From Lachnospiraceae bacterium (GTDB taxonomy: Bacteria > Bacillota > Clostridia > Lachnospirales > Lachnospiraceae), in contig SVEO01000002.1 in NCBI GenBank assembly GCA_015057275.1, forward strand, positions 103,784 through 167,783: DNA of 64,000 nucleotides. Reading direction: 5' to 3'. The notes beneath the pieces were generated by a model. It saw nothing but the letters and a program-made list of their open reading frames with translations, was not told where the DNA came from and made no database searches. How positions within the stretch are numbered: the first letter of the stretch is position 1; each line of letters starts with the position of its first letter. Of the stretch, positions 1 through 7,905 are shown one piece after another. The position numbers were made by a program, and so were the translations under genes.

Positions 1-1447
1 TACCTCCCATATGAACCGTAACTTTTAAAATACGCTTTGTATCCTTTGTTATATAGGCTCCCTGTGTCGTACGGTATCCATAAATCCACAGCACATGCTC
101 ACCGCATGCAATGAGCGGAATCTGCTCCCGCTGTTCTGCCGGAACCTTTGCGTCAATAAAGAATCTCTTTAATGTTTTCTTATCGCCTCGGGAATTTACG
201 ATGATATAATCTTTTTCCTGTCGCGTTCTAACTTCGACATACCCGCTTATTTTATCATAATCAAACCATTTCGTATAGGTATCAAACATAAATTTTTTCT
301 GAATTTTTTCGTTTTTCATGCCGTTTTTCAGAAATTCTTCGTACAAATCCCCGAATCCTTCAACCACTGAAACAATTTCCGTGGAAATGGCAATTTCTTT
401 TACCCCGGTGTTTTGCGAATGCTTGGGCCCTACACCATGCCCGCTGTTTTTTTGCAATCGAATCCCTGCGTAGGTTCGCTTGGCAGTGATGTTGTAAGGC
501 AGTTGCAGTTGCTTCCCGACCTGCTTGCCGGAAAGCTCCGCGAGTGCATCAATATGTGCCCGCGAAATATCTTTCAATCCACCGGCAAGATTTGCACACG
601 CGATACGTATAATTCGTCCCTGCAGTGCCGGATGCTCTTTTTGTAGCGCTTCTGTCGACAACTCAATATAAGCCCCTTCTTCATCTGTATGCAGGCACAC
701 GCGTGCATATCCCTTTTCCGTTTCCTGTTCCATATAATCACGTAGCTGTGCCATTTCCCGGCCGGTGCGATCAATATGCTCTGCCACTCGTGTGTAGAGT
801 TTTTCTGCCTCTGGCAGAATTACATTACGGATGCGGTTCCGTGCGTAAACTTCCATTGCATTTGTAGAATCTTCGCGATAGGCTTGTCCGCACACTGCCA
901 GATACTGGTCAATTTCGTCGCGCGTCATATCTGCCAATGGTCGGATGACCTTGCCGTTCTTCGGCGCAATACCTGCCAGTCCGTCCAGCCCGCTACCGCG
1001 GAACAAATGCAATAAAATCGTCTCTGCGTTGTCCATTTTGTGATGTGCCACCGCAATCTTTGCATTTCCCCCAATTTCCTCCGCAACCTGCGTAAACGCA
1101 CGATAACGCAAATATCTGCCCGCCTCCTCGATTGTCATCTTGTGTTCCACCGCATATGCCGGTACATCATAAGAAAAGATGCGGCAATCGATTCCCAAAT
1201 TCACGCACAATTTCTGCACGAAAGCGCGGTCCTCCTGCGCCTCTCTGCCGCGGATGCCGTGCTCCACATGTACCGGAAAAATTTCCAGTGCAAATGCTTC
1301 TCTCATCTTTGTAAGCAACAAAAGCAGGCAGACAGAATCCGCACCGCCGGACACACCGACCACAATTCTGTCTCCCTGTTCTATCAATCGATTCTCTGTG
1401 ACAAAACGATAAACTCTGCTTTGCATCTCTTCGGGCTTCTTTCTCAT
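1..1447 (-). CDS. tilS: tRNA(Ile)-lysidine synthase TilS, 3' end cut by window
   Basis: TilS converts the anticodon C34 of tRNA-Ile(CAU) to lysidine with ATP and lysine, so the tRNA reads AUA. About 482 residues are visible from the ATG at 1447, open to the window edge. The N-terminal PP-loop reads VVGVSGGADSVCLLL, the ATP-pyrophosphatase signature of the family. The remaining C-terminal part matches the tRNA-binding extension of TilS, and because the family is usually 430-480 residues the stop should lie just outside the window. It follows spoIIE on the same strand, the usual Firmicute spoIIE-tilS order. It has its own promoter overlapping the spoIIE stop codon. A CAT-anticodon elongator-type tRNA at 63.4 kb could be a substrate if it is Ile2. 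Confidence 0.93.
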   Translation of the reverse strand, partial: MRKKPEEMQSRVYRFVTENRLIEQGDRIVVGVSGGADSVCLLLLLTKMREAFALEIFPVHVEHGIRGREAQEDRAFVQKLCVNLGIDCRIFSYDVPAYAVEHKMTIEEAGRYLRYRAFTQVAEEIGGNAKIAVAHHKMDNAETILLHLFRGSGLDGLAGIAPKNGKVIRPLADMTRDEIDQYLAVCGQAYREDSTNAMEVYARNRIRNVILPEAEKLYTRVAEHIDRTGREMAQLRDYMEQETEKGYARVCLHTDEEGAYIELSTEALQKEHPALQGRIIRIACANLAGGLKDISRAHIDALAELSGKQVGKQLQLPYNITAKRTYAGIRLQKNSGHGVGPKHSQNTGVKEIAISTEIVSVVEGFGDLYEEFLKNGMKNEKIQKKFMFDTYTKWFDYDKISGYVEVRTRQEKDYIIVNSRGDKKTLKRFFIDAKVPAEQREQIPLIACGEHVLWIYGYRTTQGAYITKDTKRILKVTVHMGG

Positions 1448-1538
1448 GTTTTGTTTCCCTGTTGTTTATATGATATCTACGGGCCGCTTCGTGCTTCGCA
1501 CTCTCGCATGAAACGCAGCACTTTGATTCCCTGATATC

Positions 1539-1566
1539 ATTCTAACACATTTTTGCGGAATATCAA
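1539..1566 (-). promoter_or_regulatory. Sigma-A promoter for tilS
   Basis: Read on the minus strand, TTGATA (1566-1561) and TAGAAT (1544-1539) are separated by 16 bases. The -35 box overlaps the spoIIE stop codon, so tilS can be expressed without spoIIE in growing cells, as expected for an essential tRNA-modifying enzyme. The leader between this promoter and tilS (1448-1538) holds a GC-rich stretch with a small GTGC-GAA-GCAC hairpin. Confidence 0.6.
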
Positions 1567-3692
1567 CCTGCCTTTTGATAGATGCCGATAGCTAAAACGC
1601 TCATATCATCGTCTTTTCGACCGTAGGAGAGAGCTTTTTGCATCATTTTGTGTGCCATTTCCTTCGGGTTAGCTTCCGGCTCCTCCATCAGGAAACGGCT
1701 GATTTCCATCTCTTTTTCTTCGCCCGGAAATGCCTGGACGAAGCCGTCCGAGACGAGGAAAATCATGTCACCGTCGTACAGTTTTTTCGTACTCTCCTCG
1801 AAATGCTCGCCCGGCAGCATGCCCATTGGCAGCGTCTTGCCTTGAATCATTTCCACCCACTGGTTTCGGCGGATAAAGGTCGCCGCGCCGCCGGCTTTTA
1901 CGAGATGGCAAATACCGGAATTTAAGTTCAGCACACCGAAATCGAGGCTTGCGCCTTGCTCTTCACCGCTGGAAATCTGCAACGTATTGAGTAGCCGAAG
2001 TGACATTTCTTCCGGAAATCCGCTGGCCAAAAACTGTTCCAGTTGCTCCAACGTGCGATTGCTGTCACGTCTTGCCTCGCTACCGGTTCCCATACCGTCC
2101 GCCAGACTGAATACTATCTGTCCTGCTCGTACCGGTGTAATACCGAAAGTGTCTCCGGACAACTCTTCTGCTTCTTTTTTTGCCATCGCACTGCCGTGCA
2201 GTACCTGAAAATTCGGCACCTCTGCAAATCGGTAGCTTGCCGCCTCTTTGCCGATGAGCGATTTGTTTGCTTCAAATGCCTGAAAACTTCTGCCAAAATA
2301 GTCATTTAAAATCGGTACTAGTTCTTTAACCATCACGCAGGCCGATTGCTTTTCGGACATTGCTCGTACTTTCCAAGTGAATTGCAGCTCCATGCGTCCG
2401 TCTTCGTGTAGCTTTTGGCGCATTTTCCCTGCCTCGACACGTAGGTTTAAAAATTGCTTCCGCAACGTTTCCTCCGCACTTTTTCCCAGTTCTATCCATG
2501 TCGCCTGCGGAGCGCACAGTTGCTCAATCAGTCGAGCCGTCTCTTTTAATTGCAAGGCAATTGTCTCCTTGCTCTCCAGACATTTCATCTGCCACAGACG
2601 ATTTAATCGTAACACATCAAGCAAGTCTTCCCTACCGTATTCCTGATTTTTCTCTTTCGTCGCTTGCAAGCGTTTTTGCAAATCTACCAGCAAGTCTTCT
2701 TCCGGCTCAAATCCATTTCGTGTTTGCTCCAGACATTGCAGGGCGATTTGTTCTAAGGTTTCCGTCACTTTTTGTACATTATTTTTTTCAATCTCTGCAT
2801 CTCCTGCCCATTGGCCGTCCGGCTCGTCTTTTCTTTGATATTTCGTGAAGATGTCATAGCAGAACCACAGTGTAGCTGCTGCTACAATACCAAGCAGCCA
2901 GCCGGGCTGTGCAAGAAATTCCACGCCGCAGAAAATCAACCCAGCGCCGCCCGCGAGCATGGCAAGCACTCCGCCGAGACGCCCGAGTTCCTTAAACAAT
3001 CCCGTCAAAAGGCCCAGGAAGCAAAGTACACCTAAATATTCCATGCTGCCCTGCGAAAAACTAATTACTACTCCAATAGCCGCCCCTGTCACACCGCCCA
3101 TGGCGGCGCCGAATTTGTATCCCATATAGAGAAGAGCGATACAAATCAACGATTCTGTTACCAAAAACGGCAGTGAAAAATTGCCGATCACCGCGTATGT
3201 TACCGCCCCGATTAACCACGCTGCGCTTAACATTGCGTCAGATTGCTGCGTTAGAAAAGCCATCTGCCCGTCCAGCAAGGCCGTAACCGCCTTTTCAAAA
3301 AAGTATGCGGTCACACCGGTCGCTGCCGCCCAAAAAATGATAAATCCCATCTGCCGCAAATCCCATTTTGCCAGAAGTTGCTCCGGCAGCTGCATTAAAA
3401 GCATACCAACAGCCACATAAATGTAACGATATTCTTTCAAACCAAGCATCCGCCCAAGCACCGTAAACGCCGCCATAATCGCCAATACACCGGTATATTG
3501 TATACCGTTCAACACATCCGCCGCCAAAAATGCCGTCACCACCGATAATGCCAACCCGAGGAATCCTTTCGTTCTCTTCCTAAAAACCGCAGTGCAATAT
3601 GCCGCACCGAGCATGCCACCTGCGCCGCCACAAAGTGTCATTAATATCGTCACACAATGTATCTTTAGCAGTGTCTTCCATGTTTCCCTCAT
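1563..3692 (-). CDS. spoIIE: Stage II sporulation protein E (PP2C phosphatase)
   Basis: SpoIIE is the membrane serine phosphatase that dephosphorylates SpoIIAA and so releases sigma-F in the forespore; it also associates with FtsZ at the polar septum. The protein has 709 residues from the ATG at 3692, chosen because GGGGGAGG lies 7 bases upstream; an in-frame extension to 3791 has no such site. The first ~290 residues are a run of hydrophobic segments (about ten membrane helices), followed by a helical regulatory region (~300-500) and a C-terminal PP2C domain with ADGMGTGSEA and VSDGF metal-binding motifs. Length and architecture are standard. The gene sits between an ECF sigma operon and tilS; the promoter upstream has the unusual 21-base spacing of Spo0A-activated genes. 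Confidence 0.95.
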   Translation of the reverse strand: MRETWKTLLKIHCVTILMTLCGGAGGMLGAAYCTAVFRKRTKGFLGLALSVVTAFLAADVLNGIQYTGVLAIMAAFTVLGRMLGLKEYRYIYVAVGMLLMQLPEQLLAKWDLRQMGFIIFWAAATGVTAYFFEKAVTALLDGQMAFLTQQSDAMLSAAWLIGAVTYAVIGNFSLPFLVTESLICIALLYMGYKFGAAMGGVTGAAIGVVISFSQGSMEYLGVLCFLGLLTGLFKELGRLGGVLAMLAGGAGLIFCGVEFLAQPGWLLGIVAAATLWFCYDIFTKYQRKDEPDGQWAGDAEIEKNNVQKVTETLEQIALQCLEQTRNGFEPEEDLLVDLQKRLQATKEKNQEYGREDLLDVLRLNRLWQMKCLESKETIALQLKETARLIEQLCAPQATWIELGKSAEETLRKQFLNLRVEAGKMRQKLHEDGRMELQFTWKVRAMSEKQSACVMVKELVPILNDYFGRSFQAFEANKSLIGKEAASYRFAEVPNFQVLHGSAMAKKEAEELSGDTFGITPVRAGQIVFSLADGMGTGSEARRDSNRTLEQLEQFLASGFPEEMSLRLLNTLQISSGEEQGASLDFGVLNLNSGICHLVKAGGAATFIRRNQWVEMIQGKTLPMGMLPGEHFEESTKKLYDGDMIFLVSDGFVQAFPGEEKEMEISRFLMEEPEANPKEMAHKMMQKALSYGRKDDDMSVLAIGIYQKAG

Positions 3693-3724
3693 ATCATTCC
3701 TCCCCCATCTTTGATATACCTGCA

Positions 3725-3790
3725 AGTATACATGGTTGTCCGCTGATTTTTTGTCAAAGAGTGGTGGCAAAATGAAAAAAGTTTTCGACA
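3725..3790 (-). promoter_or_regulatory. Spo0A-type promoter of spoIIE with 0A box
   Basis: On the minus strand TTGACA (3757-3752) and TATACT (3730-3725) are 21 bases apart. A perfect 0A box, TGTCGAA (3790-3784), lies 26 bases upstream of the -35 element. In Bacillus subtilis spoIIE and spoIIG promoters have -35/-10 spacings of 21-22 bases and are activated by phosphorylated Spo0A bound to TGNCGAA boxes; the same layout is visible here. The 0A box touches the T-tract of the terminator of the upstream ECF operon. Confidence 0.75.
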
Positions 3791-3823
3791 AAAATAACCG
3801 GGCATTGAATTTCAGCCCGGCTT
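3789..3823 (-). terminator. Terminator of the ECF sigma operon
   Basis: On the minus strand a GCCGGGC/GCCCGG stem (arms 3821-3815 and 3803-3798) with an 11-base loop is followed by TTATTTTTG. It ends the operon 6359-3853 and separates it from the spoIIE promoter. Confidence 0.75.
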
Positions 3824-3852
3824 TTCGATATTATTTATTGTATTTTCTGCGT

Positions 3853-4737
3853 TTATTCCATGCAAATATTCATTTTATACTCTGTACCATCTGCCAAAAT
3901 CACGCCTAACATATTCGGTTGATACACATATTCACTATACTGCTCAACTTCGTCAATCTGATAATTCGCTCCTGCAAAGATTTCCGGATACAAGCGATAA
4001 GTTACACCAGATTCCGTCAAAAGCTCCACGTAAACTGACTCGATTTCTAAGTCTTCGTCCGTAGATGATTCGCCAACAAACTCTGATGCATTGATAGAAA
4101 TGCTGCCTTCTTTATTCGCATCCAATTCAGTAACATTTTCGCCGACTACCCAGCGGGCGCTTGTAACTTTTTCTTCCGTGTCCAGTAGATATTTGACCGT
4201 TCCGGCGACTGTTATTTTCCCGTTTCCGTAAGCTGAAAATCCGTCGAATCCGCAGAACGCATGCGCAGATGCCCATGTTGCGGCACCAATCCAATCGATT
4301 GTCTCCCATGTTTCTTCGTAATCGCCTTCATACAGATATATTTCTGTCGCATAATCTTCCTGATTTATTGGGTACTCCACCAACCCCACAAACGAATTGC
4401 CTTGTCTTTCCAATTCAGTTGTGGCGATTTGATTGTTGACCAACACCCGGGTGTGTTCGGAAACAATAATCGGCTCAACCTCAAACTCCACCTGCACCGT
4501 TCCAGCATCCCAATGCACCGAAATCACTTGATAGGATGCATCAAAAAGACTTTTTTCTTCTTCCCACAAGTCATTAATCTGGTATTGATGGTCCTGTAAT
4601 TTTCTATTCACTTCACTCAATTGATTGTTCAAATCCTCCATCTGCGAAGTCAGCGAAGACAAATGAAACGCCTGTATCACGCAGACAATCACCAAAACCA
4701 CAAGTATAAATTTTATTCCTGTATTCTTCTGCCTCAT
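3853..4737 (-). CDS. Membrane-anchored coiled-coil protein of the ECF operon, function unknown
   Basis: I do not recognise a named family. The 294-residue product has one N-terminal membrane helix (~residues 7-27), a coiled-coil heptad stretch just after it (~28-65, rich in L/Q/N/E), and an acidic, beta-rich presumably extracytoplasmic region to the end. No catalytic motif is visible. The start at 4737 is supported by GGAGG 8 bases upstream and by an ATGA overlap with the stop of the preceding gene, which predicts translational coupling; a second ATG 15 bases upstream lacks an SD. It is the last of four overlapping genes led by an ECF sigma factor, so it is probably part of the envelope response that sigma factor controls. 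This is inference from position only. Confidence 0.7.
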   Translation of the reverse strand: MRQKNTGIKFILVVLVIVCVIQAFHLSSLTSQMEDLNNQLSEVNRKLQDHQYQINDLWEEEKSLFDASYQVISVHWDAGTVQVEFEVEPIIVSEHTRVLVNNQIATTELERQGNSFVGLVEYPINQEDYATEIYLYEGDYEETWETIDWIGAATWASAHAFCGFDGFSAYGNGKITVAGTVKYLLDTEEKVTSARWVVGENVTELDANKEGSISINASEFVGESSTDEDLEIESVYVELLTESGVTYRLYPEIFAGANYQIDEVEQYSEYVYQPNMLGVILADGTEYKMNICME

Positions 4738-5618
4738 TGATTTGCCCTCCATGTATCACGATTGATATCAGAATCCGTGAATGTAACCTCTACACTGCTT
4801 TTATCTCCGTTAAAGTAAGCGGTCACATTCGTTTCATCATAAATCTCAAATTCATATAAGAAGAAATGATATCCGTATTTGTCTTCGTATTCATCTTCAT
4901 CGATATAAAAATTCAGATTACAAATTTCCCCTCGATACTCGATCTCCGACTCAATATTCATTAGGTTTTCGTTGTTTTTTATATAAATCAAACAGGTCTT
5001 ACTGCTCTTTGATAAAAGCACATGAATATCCTTTTTTGATTCATCGGCCGAGGCAATCCACGATGCAATTGTCTCGTTTCCTACAAGGTCCTCTTTTGCA
5101 ATATTATACATACCATCAAAACCACTATATGCATGTGAGTCGCTTCTCGAAGAGGTATCGTTCATCATGGTTAAACCGGTTATTAATAAAAGTCCGGTCA
5201 CTAAAACCACTATAATGGCAACAATGGCTCCAATTCCATTTTCCTTTCTGCGGACACGAATCGGCTGTTCATAATTCCCTGCAAACTCTGTCCCGCACTG
5301 CGGACACGACTTCCATCCCTTCTGTACCGGAAATGTACACTGCGGGCACTGCGTCATCAGCGGACTGTGACATTGTGGGCAAGATGTTGCCGATGCTGAC
5401 AAGCTTGCCCCGCACCTTGGGCACTGCAAATCAATCAGCGGATTTCTACATATAAGATAAGTCAGCAACCCCAATAAAAATGGACCAAAAAATGCGACTA
5501 TTGCCCATGCCACTGCATTCATATTTCTTTTCTTCGCATCCCTGCATACAAAAACAGCTGCGATTATCATAATAATCAAATAAATCAAAGCAATCATACT
5601 GAAGTCTATTCCTCGCAT
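4734..5618 (-). CDS. Double zinc-ribbon membrane protein of the ECF operon
   Basis: The 294-residue product begins with two membrane helices (~8-26 and ~34-55), then a cytoplasmic-looking segment with four CPxC-type knuckles (CPRC, CPQC, CPQC, CPQC, ~69-115) that would form two zinc ribbons, then a third membrane helix (~130-152) and a C-terminal domain of about 140 residues with no recognised family. Zinc-ribbon membrane proteins of this build are common beside stress operons in clostridia but are uncharacterised. Its 5' end overlaps the preceding small gene by 13 bases and its stop overlaps the next start (ATGA). The SD AGGGAG lies 8 bases before the ATG. A role in sensing or transducing an envelope signal is inference. 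Confidence 0.72.
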   Translation of the reverse strand: MRGIDFSMIALIYLIIMIIAAVFVCRDAKKRNMNAVAWAIVAFFGPFLLGLLTYLICRNPLIDLQCPRCGASLSASATSCPQCHSPLMTQCPQCTFPVQKGWKSCPQCGTEFAGNYEQPIRVRRKENGIGAIVAIIVVLVTGLLLITGLTMMNDTSSRSDSHAYSGFDGMYNIAKEDLVGNETIASWIASADESKKDIHVLLSKSSKTCLIYIKNNENLMNIESEIEYRGEICNLNFYIDEDEYEDKYGYHFFLYEFEIYDETNVTAYFNGDKSSVEVTFTDSDINRDTWRANQ

Positions 5619-5887
5619 TGATATTCTCCCTTCTTAATAAATCTTCCAATCAATAAAACACCGCCAATGATATATCCACCAAACATCGTGGCAAAAACTG
5701 CAAACAGTGTTGCACTTTCTGCAGCTATCATGTCAAACAGCATCACTGCCAAAACTGCCATGAGGATTGCTGCTATCCCGGATAATACCATAATTTTTCT
5801 TGCTTGTTTTTGCGCCTTACGTTCCATCAGCATTTCCACATCCAGGTGTGGCGGTTTGTAGCACTCGAAATCATAAATTCCATTCAT
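5606..5887 (-). CDS. Small two-helix membrane protein, candidate anti-sigma factor
   Basis: A 93-residue protein with a short hydrophilic N-terminus of about 30 residues and two membrane helices (~34-52 and ~60-80). It starts inside the 3' end of the ECF sigma gene (17-base overlap) with GGAGG 9 bases upstream. In most ECF operons the gene directly after the sigma gene encodes its membrane-bound anti-sigma factor, and that is the likeliest role here. The cytoplasmic part is much shorter than a typical anti-sigma domain (usually 60-100 residues), so the sequence itself does not prove it. The zinc-ribbon protein next in line is the alternative anti-sigma candidate. Confidence 0.65.
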   Translation of the reverse strand: MNGIYDFECYKPPHLDVEMLMERKAQKQARKIMVLSGIAAILMAVLAVMLFDMIAAESATLFAVFATMFGGYIIGGVLLIGRFIKKGEYQCEE

Positions 5888-6359
5888 CCTGCAGCACCTC
5901 CTTTAATAGTTTTCTCGCTTTCATCAGGCGGCTCTTTACCGTTCCTTCCGGGATACCGATAATCTCCGCCGTTCTTCTGATATCTTTATCCTGAAAATAA
6001 AATAGAATTACTACATCCCTGAATTTTTCCGGCAGACCATTCACCGCTTCCCGTACTTCGCTGAAATCTTCCTTTTCTTCCGCCGGAATATCCCGGAAGA
6101 CCATATCCTTTTCCTCCGTTGAAGAAAACAAGTCGAAAAACGGTGCTATCTTCAATCTTCGCAGGTAATCCCGATAGCGGTTGACACATATTGCAGTCAG
6201 CCAGCTTTCGTAGGTACCGGAAGCATCATATTGTTCTTGTCGCTCATATGCCCTTAGCCAAGTCTCCTGATACAAGTCCCATGCATCATGCTTATTTTTG
6301 CATAATGTCATGCACAAGCCAAACAGCCTCGGGCCATAGACTTTAATTTTTTCTTCCAT
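5871..6359 (-). CDS. ECF-type RNA polymerase sigma factor
   Basis: A 162-residue sigma-70 family factor of the extracytoplasmic-function group. Region 2 spans ~8-75 (with KNKHDAWDLYQETWLRAY) and region 4 spans ~105-155 (with IPEGTVKSRLMKARKLLKEV, the -35 recognition helix-turn-helix); regions 1.1 and 3 are absent, as usual for this group. The start has a GAGAGG SD 4 bases upstream. It is the first gene of a four-gene operon in which every junction overlaps. The promoter upstream looks like an ECF target (TGAACC-16-CGTATA), so the operon is probably autoregulated. It lies between divIC and spoIIE, genes that are neighbours in many relatives, which suggests a local insertion. The inducing signal is unknown. 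Confidence 0.93.
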   Translation of the reverse strand: MEEKIKVYGPRLFGLCMTLCKNKHDAWDLYQETWLRAYERQEQYDASGTYESWLTAICVNRYRDYLRRLKIAPFFDLFSSTEEKDMVFRDIPAEEKEDFSEVREAVNGLPEKFRDVVILFYFQDKDIRRTAEIIGIPEGTVKSRLMKARKLLKEVLQDEWNL

Positions 6360-6419
6360 TGTTCCTCTCGCGCGTCTAGATCAACATACGCTCAAAAAAT
6401 TTTATTGCTTTCATACTCA

Positions 6420-6447
6420 TATACGAACCGGAAACTAATTTGGTTCA
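6420..6447 (-). promoter_or_regulatory. Putative ECF-dependent autoregulatory promoter
   Basis: On the minus strand TGAACC (6447-6442) and CGTATA (6425-6420) are 16 bases apart. This resembles the ECF promoter pattern with an AAC-type -35 and a CGTA-type -10 seen for Bacillus sigma-W/X/M. The predicted start lies about 50 bases before the sigma gene. No convincing sigma-A promoter is visible here. Confidence 0.6.
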
Positions 6448-6720
6448 TTTTGTCACATAAATTTTCCAAAAAGATTTTACCATATCTTTCGTGTCAAATC
6501 CATGCTTCTTTCATACACTGTACTTAGGAAACAAATCTGACATTCTTCAGACTCGATTTCCTTACCTTCGTTGATACCCCCGGCGCATATTGCCTCGGCA
6601 TGGAAACGCTTGTCCCATTGTCGTACAATGCAGACATCGTCCACGATGTCCCGACGGTGTTCTGCCCTCTGCGCCTGCGGTTATCATCAAATTGCCGCTC
6701 ACATATTGGAATTTTCGGCA
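6448..6720 (+). other. Gene-free stretch between the ECF operon and divIC
   Basis: About 270 bases without a supportable gene. Short open frames exist on both strands (including a 74-codon minus frame at 6524-6748), but none has an SD, homology I can recognise, or a normal composition. The stretch may be decayed coding DNA. Confidence 0.5.
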
Positions 6721-6723
6721 TAG

Positions 6724-6752
6724 AAAAAGGTGTTACTTCGCGTAACACCTTT
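6724..6752 (-). terminator. Terminator after divIC, usable in both directions
   Basis: A perfect 11-bp stem, AAAGGTGTTAC/GTAACACCTTT (6726-6736 and 6742-6752), with a five-base loop. The minus strand reads into TTTTTC directly after the stem. It ends the yabP-yabQ-divIC operon 11 bases past the divIC stop. Confidence 0.85.
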
Positions 6753-6762
6753 CTTTCGTTTA

Positions 6763-7104
6763 TTATTCTGCCGGTTTAAAAATCACTTCATTCGGATAGA
6801 TGAGACCAATCTTCTTCGCTGCCTCCTCGACGTAAGCCTTTGTTTTTACGTAAACACGCTGTTCTTCCAAAGCTGCCGAACGCTCCTCCTGCTCTGCTAA
6901 CTGTTCGGAAAGTTCCTGTTCGGTCGCCTGCAAAGTTGCCAACTGCTCCTTAGAACCCGAGATACTGCGAAAAAGCACGACACCAAAAATCAATATAACG
7001 CAAGCAATCAGCAACATAGCCAATCCGTTACCTGTCTTTGTGGTTCTTGCATATTTTGCGTTTCTTCGTATCTTTCGCTGGATGCTCTTCTTGCTTCTTG
7101 CCAC
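6763..7104 (-). CDS. divIC: Septum formation initiator, DivIC/FtsL type
   Basis: A 113-residue bitopic cell-division protein: a basic cytoplasmic N-terminus (1-27), one membrane helix (~28-47), a leucine/glutamate-rich coiled coil (~50-85) and a short C-terminal segment ending in YPNEVIFKPAE. DivIC proteins pair with FtsL through the coiled coil and, with DivIB/FtsQ, recruit septal peptidoglycan synthases. Translation begins at a GTG at 7104 with GGGGG 8 bases upstream, inside the 3' end of yabQ (77-base overlap). The yabP-yabQ-divIC order is conserved among sporulating Firmicutes, which supports DivIC over FtsL. Confidence 0.88.
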   Translation of the reverse strand: MARSKKSIQRKIRRNAKYARTTKTGNGLAMLLIACVILIFGVVLFRSISGSKEQLATLQATEQELSEQLAEQEERSAALEEQRVYVKTKAYVEEAAKKIGLIYPNEVIFKPAE

Positions 7105-7462
7105 TGCGTTTTCCCCCTCTTAGGCATGTTAATGACATTATAACTTTCTTTTTCATTTTTTTCAATGGTTTTCGACAACATTCTTCGACTTTTTTGTCGA
7201 TAATTGCCACGAGCAGCATCCCAAGGAACACACAGAGAATAATAATTCCCCGTAACGCTCCTGCATTTGTACGATAAAGCAAAATAAATATAAAAAAAGA
7301 AATTGTTGTCCAGTAAACAAAGTCCTCGATGGCGATGATGATTTTCGCATGCGGAATAACACTTCTGATAATCCGAATGGCATCGTAGCCGACTCTTAAG
7401 CAGATGCCGAGCAGCACCGCCTGTCCAAGCGAGCTTAATTCAATCCATATTTCCTGCGACAT
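7028..7462 (-). CDS. yabQ: Spore cortex biosynthesis protein YabQ
   Basis: YabQ is a membrane protein of the mother cell needed for spore cortex formation in Bacillus subtilis. The 144-residue product has an N-terminal helix (~9-28), two further hydrophobic segments (~40-62 and ~70-88), and a long lysine/arginine-rich C-terminal tail. The start has GGAGG 6 bases upstream. The gene lies 12 bases after yabP and overlaps divIC by 77 bases, so the three are co-transcribed. The basic tail beyond residue ~95 is encoded where divIC begins in another frame. Confidence 0.85.
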   Translation of the reverse strand: MSQEIWIELSSLGQAVLLGICLRVGYDAIRIIRSVIPHAKIIIAIEDFVYWTTISFFIFILLYRTNAGALRGIIILCVFLGMLLVAIIDKKVEECCRKPLKKMKKKVIMSLTCLRGGKRSGKKQEEHPAKDTKKRKICKNHKDR

Positions 7463-7474
7463 ACTGCGCCTCCG

Positions 7475-7744
7475 CTAACGAAACATTTTTACAAGCAACG
7501 ACCCACCTTTTTTTGTTGTCCCACCTTGCGAATACGCCAAGCTGTCTACCCTGCCGATGACTTCTAATTCTTGTACCTCCTCGGATAATTTTTTCACTTT
7601 CAGTTCACTCCCTTTGACATGTAGCCGTCCTTCCAGTGTCTCCAGTAAAATCCCGTTCTCGTCAAATGCAACCACATCCAGCACTCCGGTCACTTTTAAG
7701 TTTTCCCTCTGTATTAAATTAATTACCTGTTTTCCCTTCTCCAT
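7475..7744 (-). CDS. yabP: Sporulation protein YabP
   Basis: YabP is a small mother-cell protein required with YabQ for spore cortex assembly and related to YqfC. The product of 89 residues from the ATG at 7744 is beta-rich, with the family core around LKVTGVLDVVAFDENGILLE and a conserved IGRVDSLAYS segment near the C-terminus. The 7744 start is preferred over an in-frame ATG 18 bases upstream because GGAGG precedes it by 5 bases. In many relatives yabP follows rqcP on the same strand; here rqcP and HU are divergent from it, so a small inversion boundary lies between 7745 and 7964. Confidence 0.88.
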   Translation of the reverse strand: MEKGKQVINLIQRENLKVTGVLDVVAFDENGILLETLEGRLHVKGSELKVKKLSEEVQELEVIGRVDSLAYSQGGTTKKGGSLLVKMFR

Positions 7745-7876
7745 CACACCCTCCTTCCTCATAAAATATCACATCACATAGATGTATGTATCAATTAAAT
7801 ATATGTAAAACACCACGAATCGTATGAAAAATGATTTCCGACAAATCCCGTCATCCGCATTCTTTTGAAAATAACC

Positions 7877-7905
7877 TTGACAAATATAGGCAGAAAGTAT
7901 ATAAA
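7877..7905 (+). promoter_or_regulatory. Sigma-A promoter for HU-rqcP
   Basis: TTGACA (7877-7882) and TATAAA (7900-7905) with a 17-base spacer, about 60 bases before the HU start codon. It is close to consensus, fitting a highly expressed nucleoid protein. Confidence 0.8.

Noticed and set aside
1040..1534. Plus-strand 164-codon frame opposite tilS
   Set aside because: Antisense shadow of tilS, whose PP-loop and continuous frame are clear on the minus strand.
6524..6748. A 74-codon minus-strand frame between the ECF operon and divIC
   Set aside because: It runs through the divIC terminator hairpin, has no SD and an odd Arg/Ser-rich composition, and overlaps equally open frames in other registers.
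6540..6760. Plus frame containing TFVDTPGAY, recalling carboxyltransferase motifs
   Set aside because: Only this short stretch resembles the family; flanks do not, there is no start, and it reads through the terminator stem. Taken as chance.
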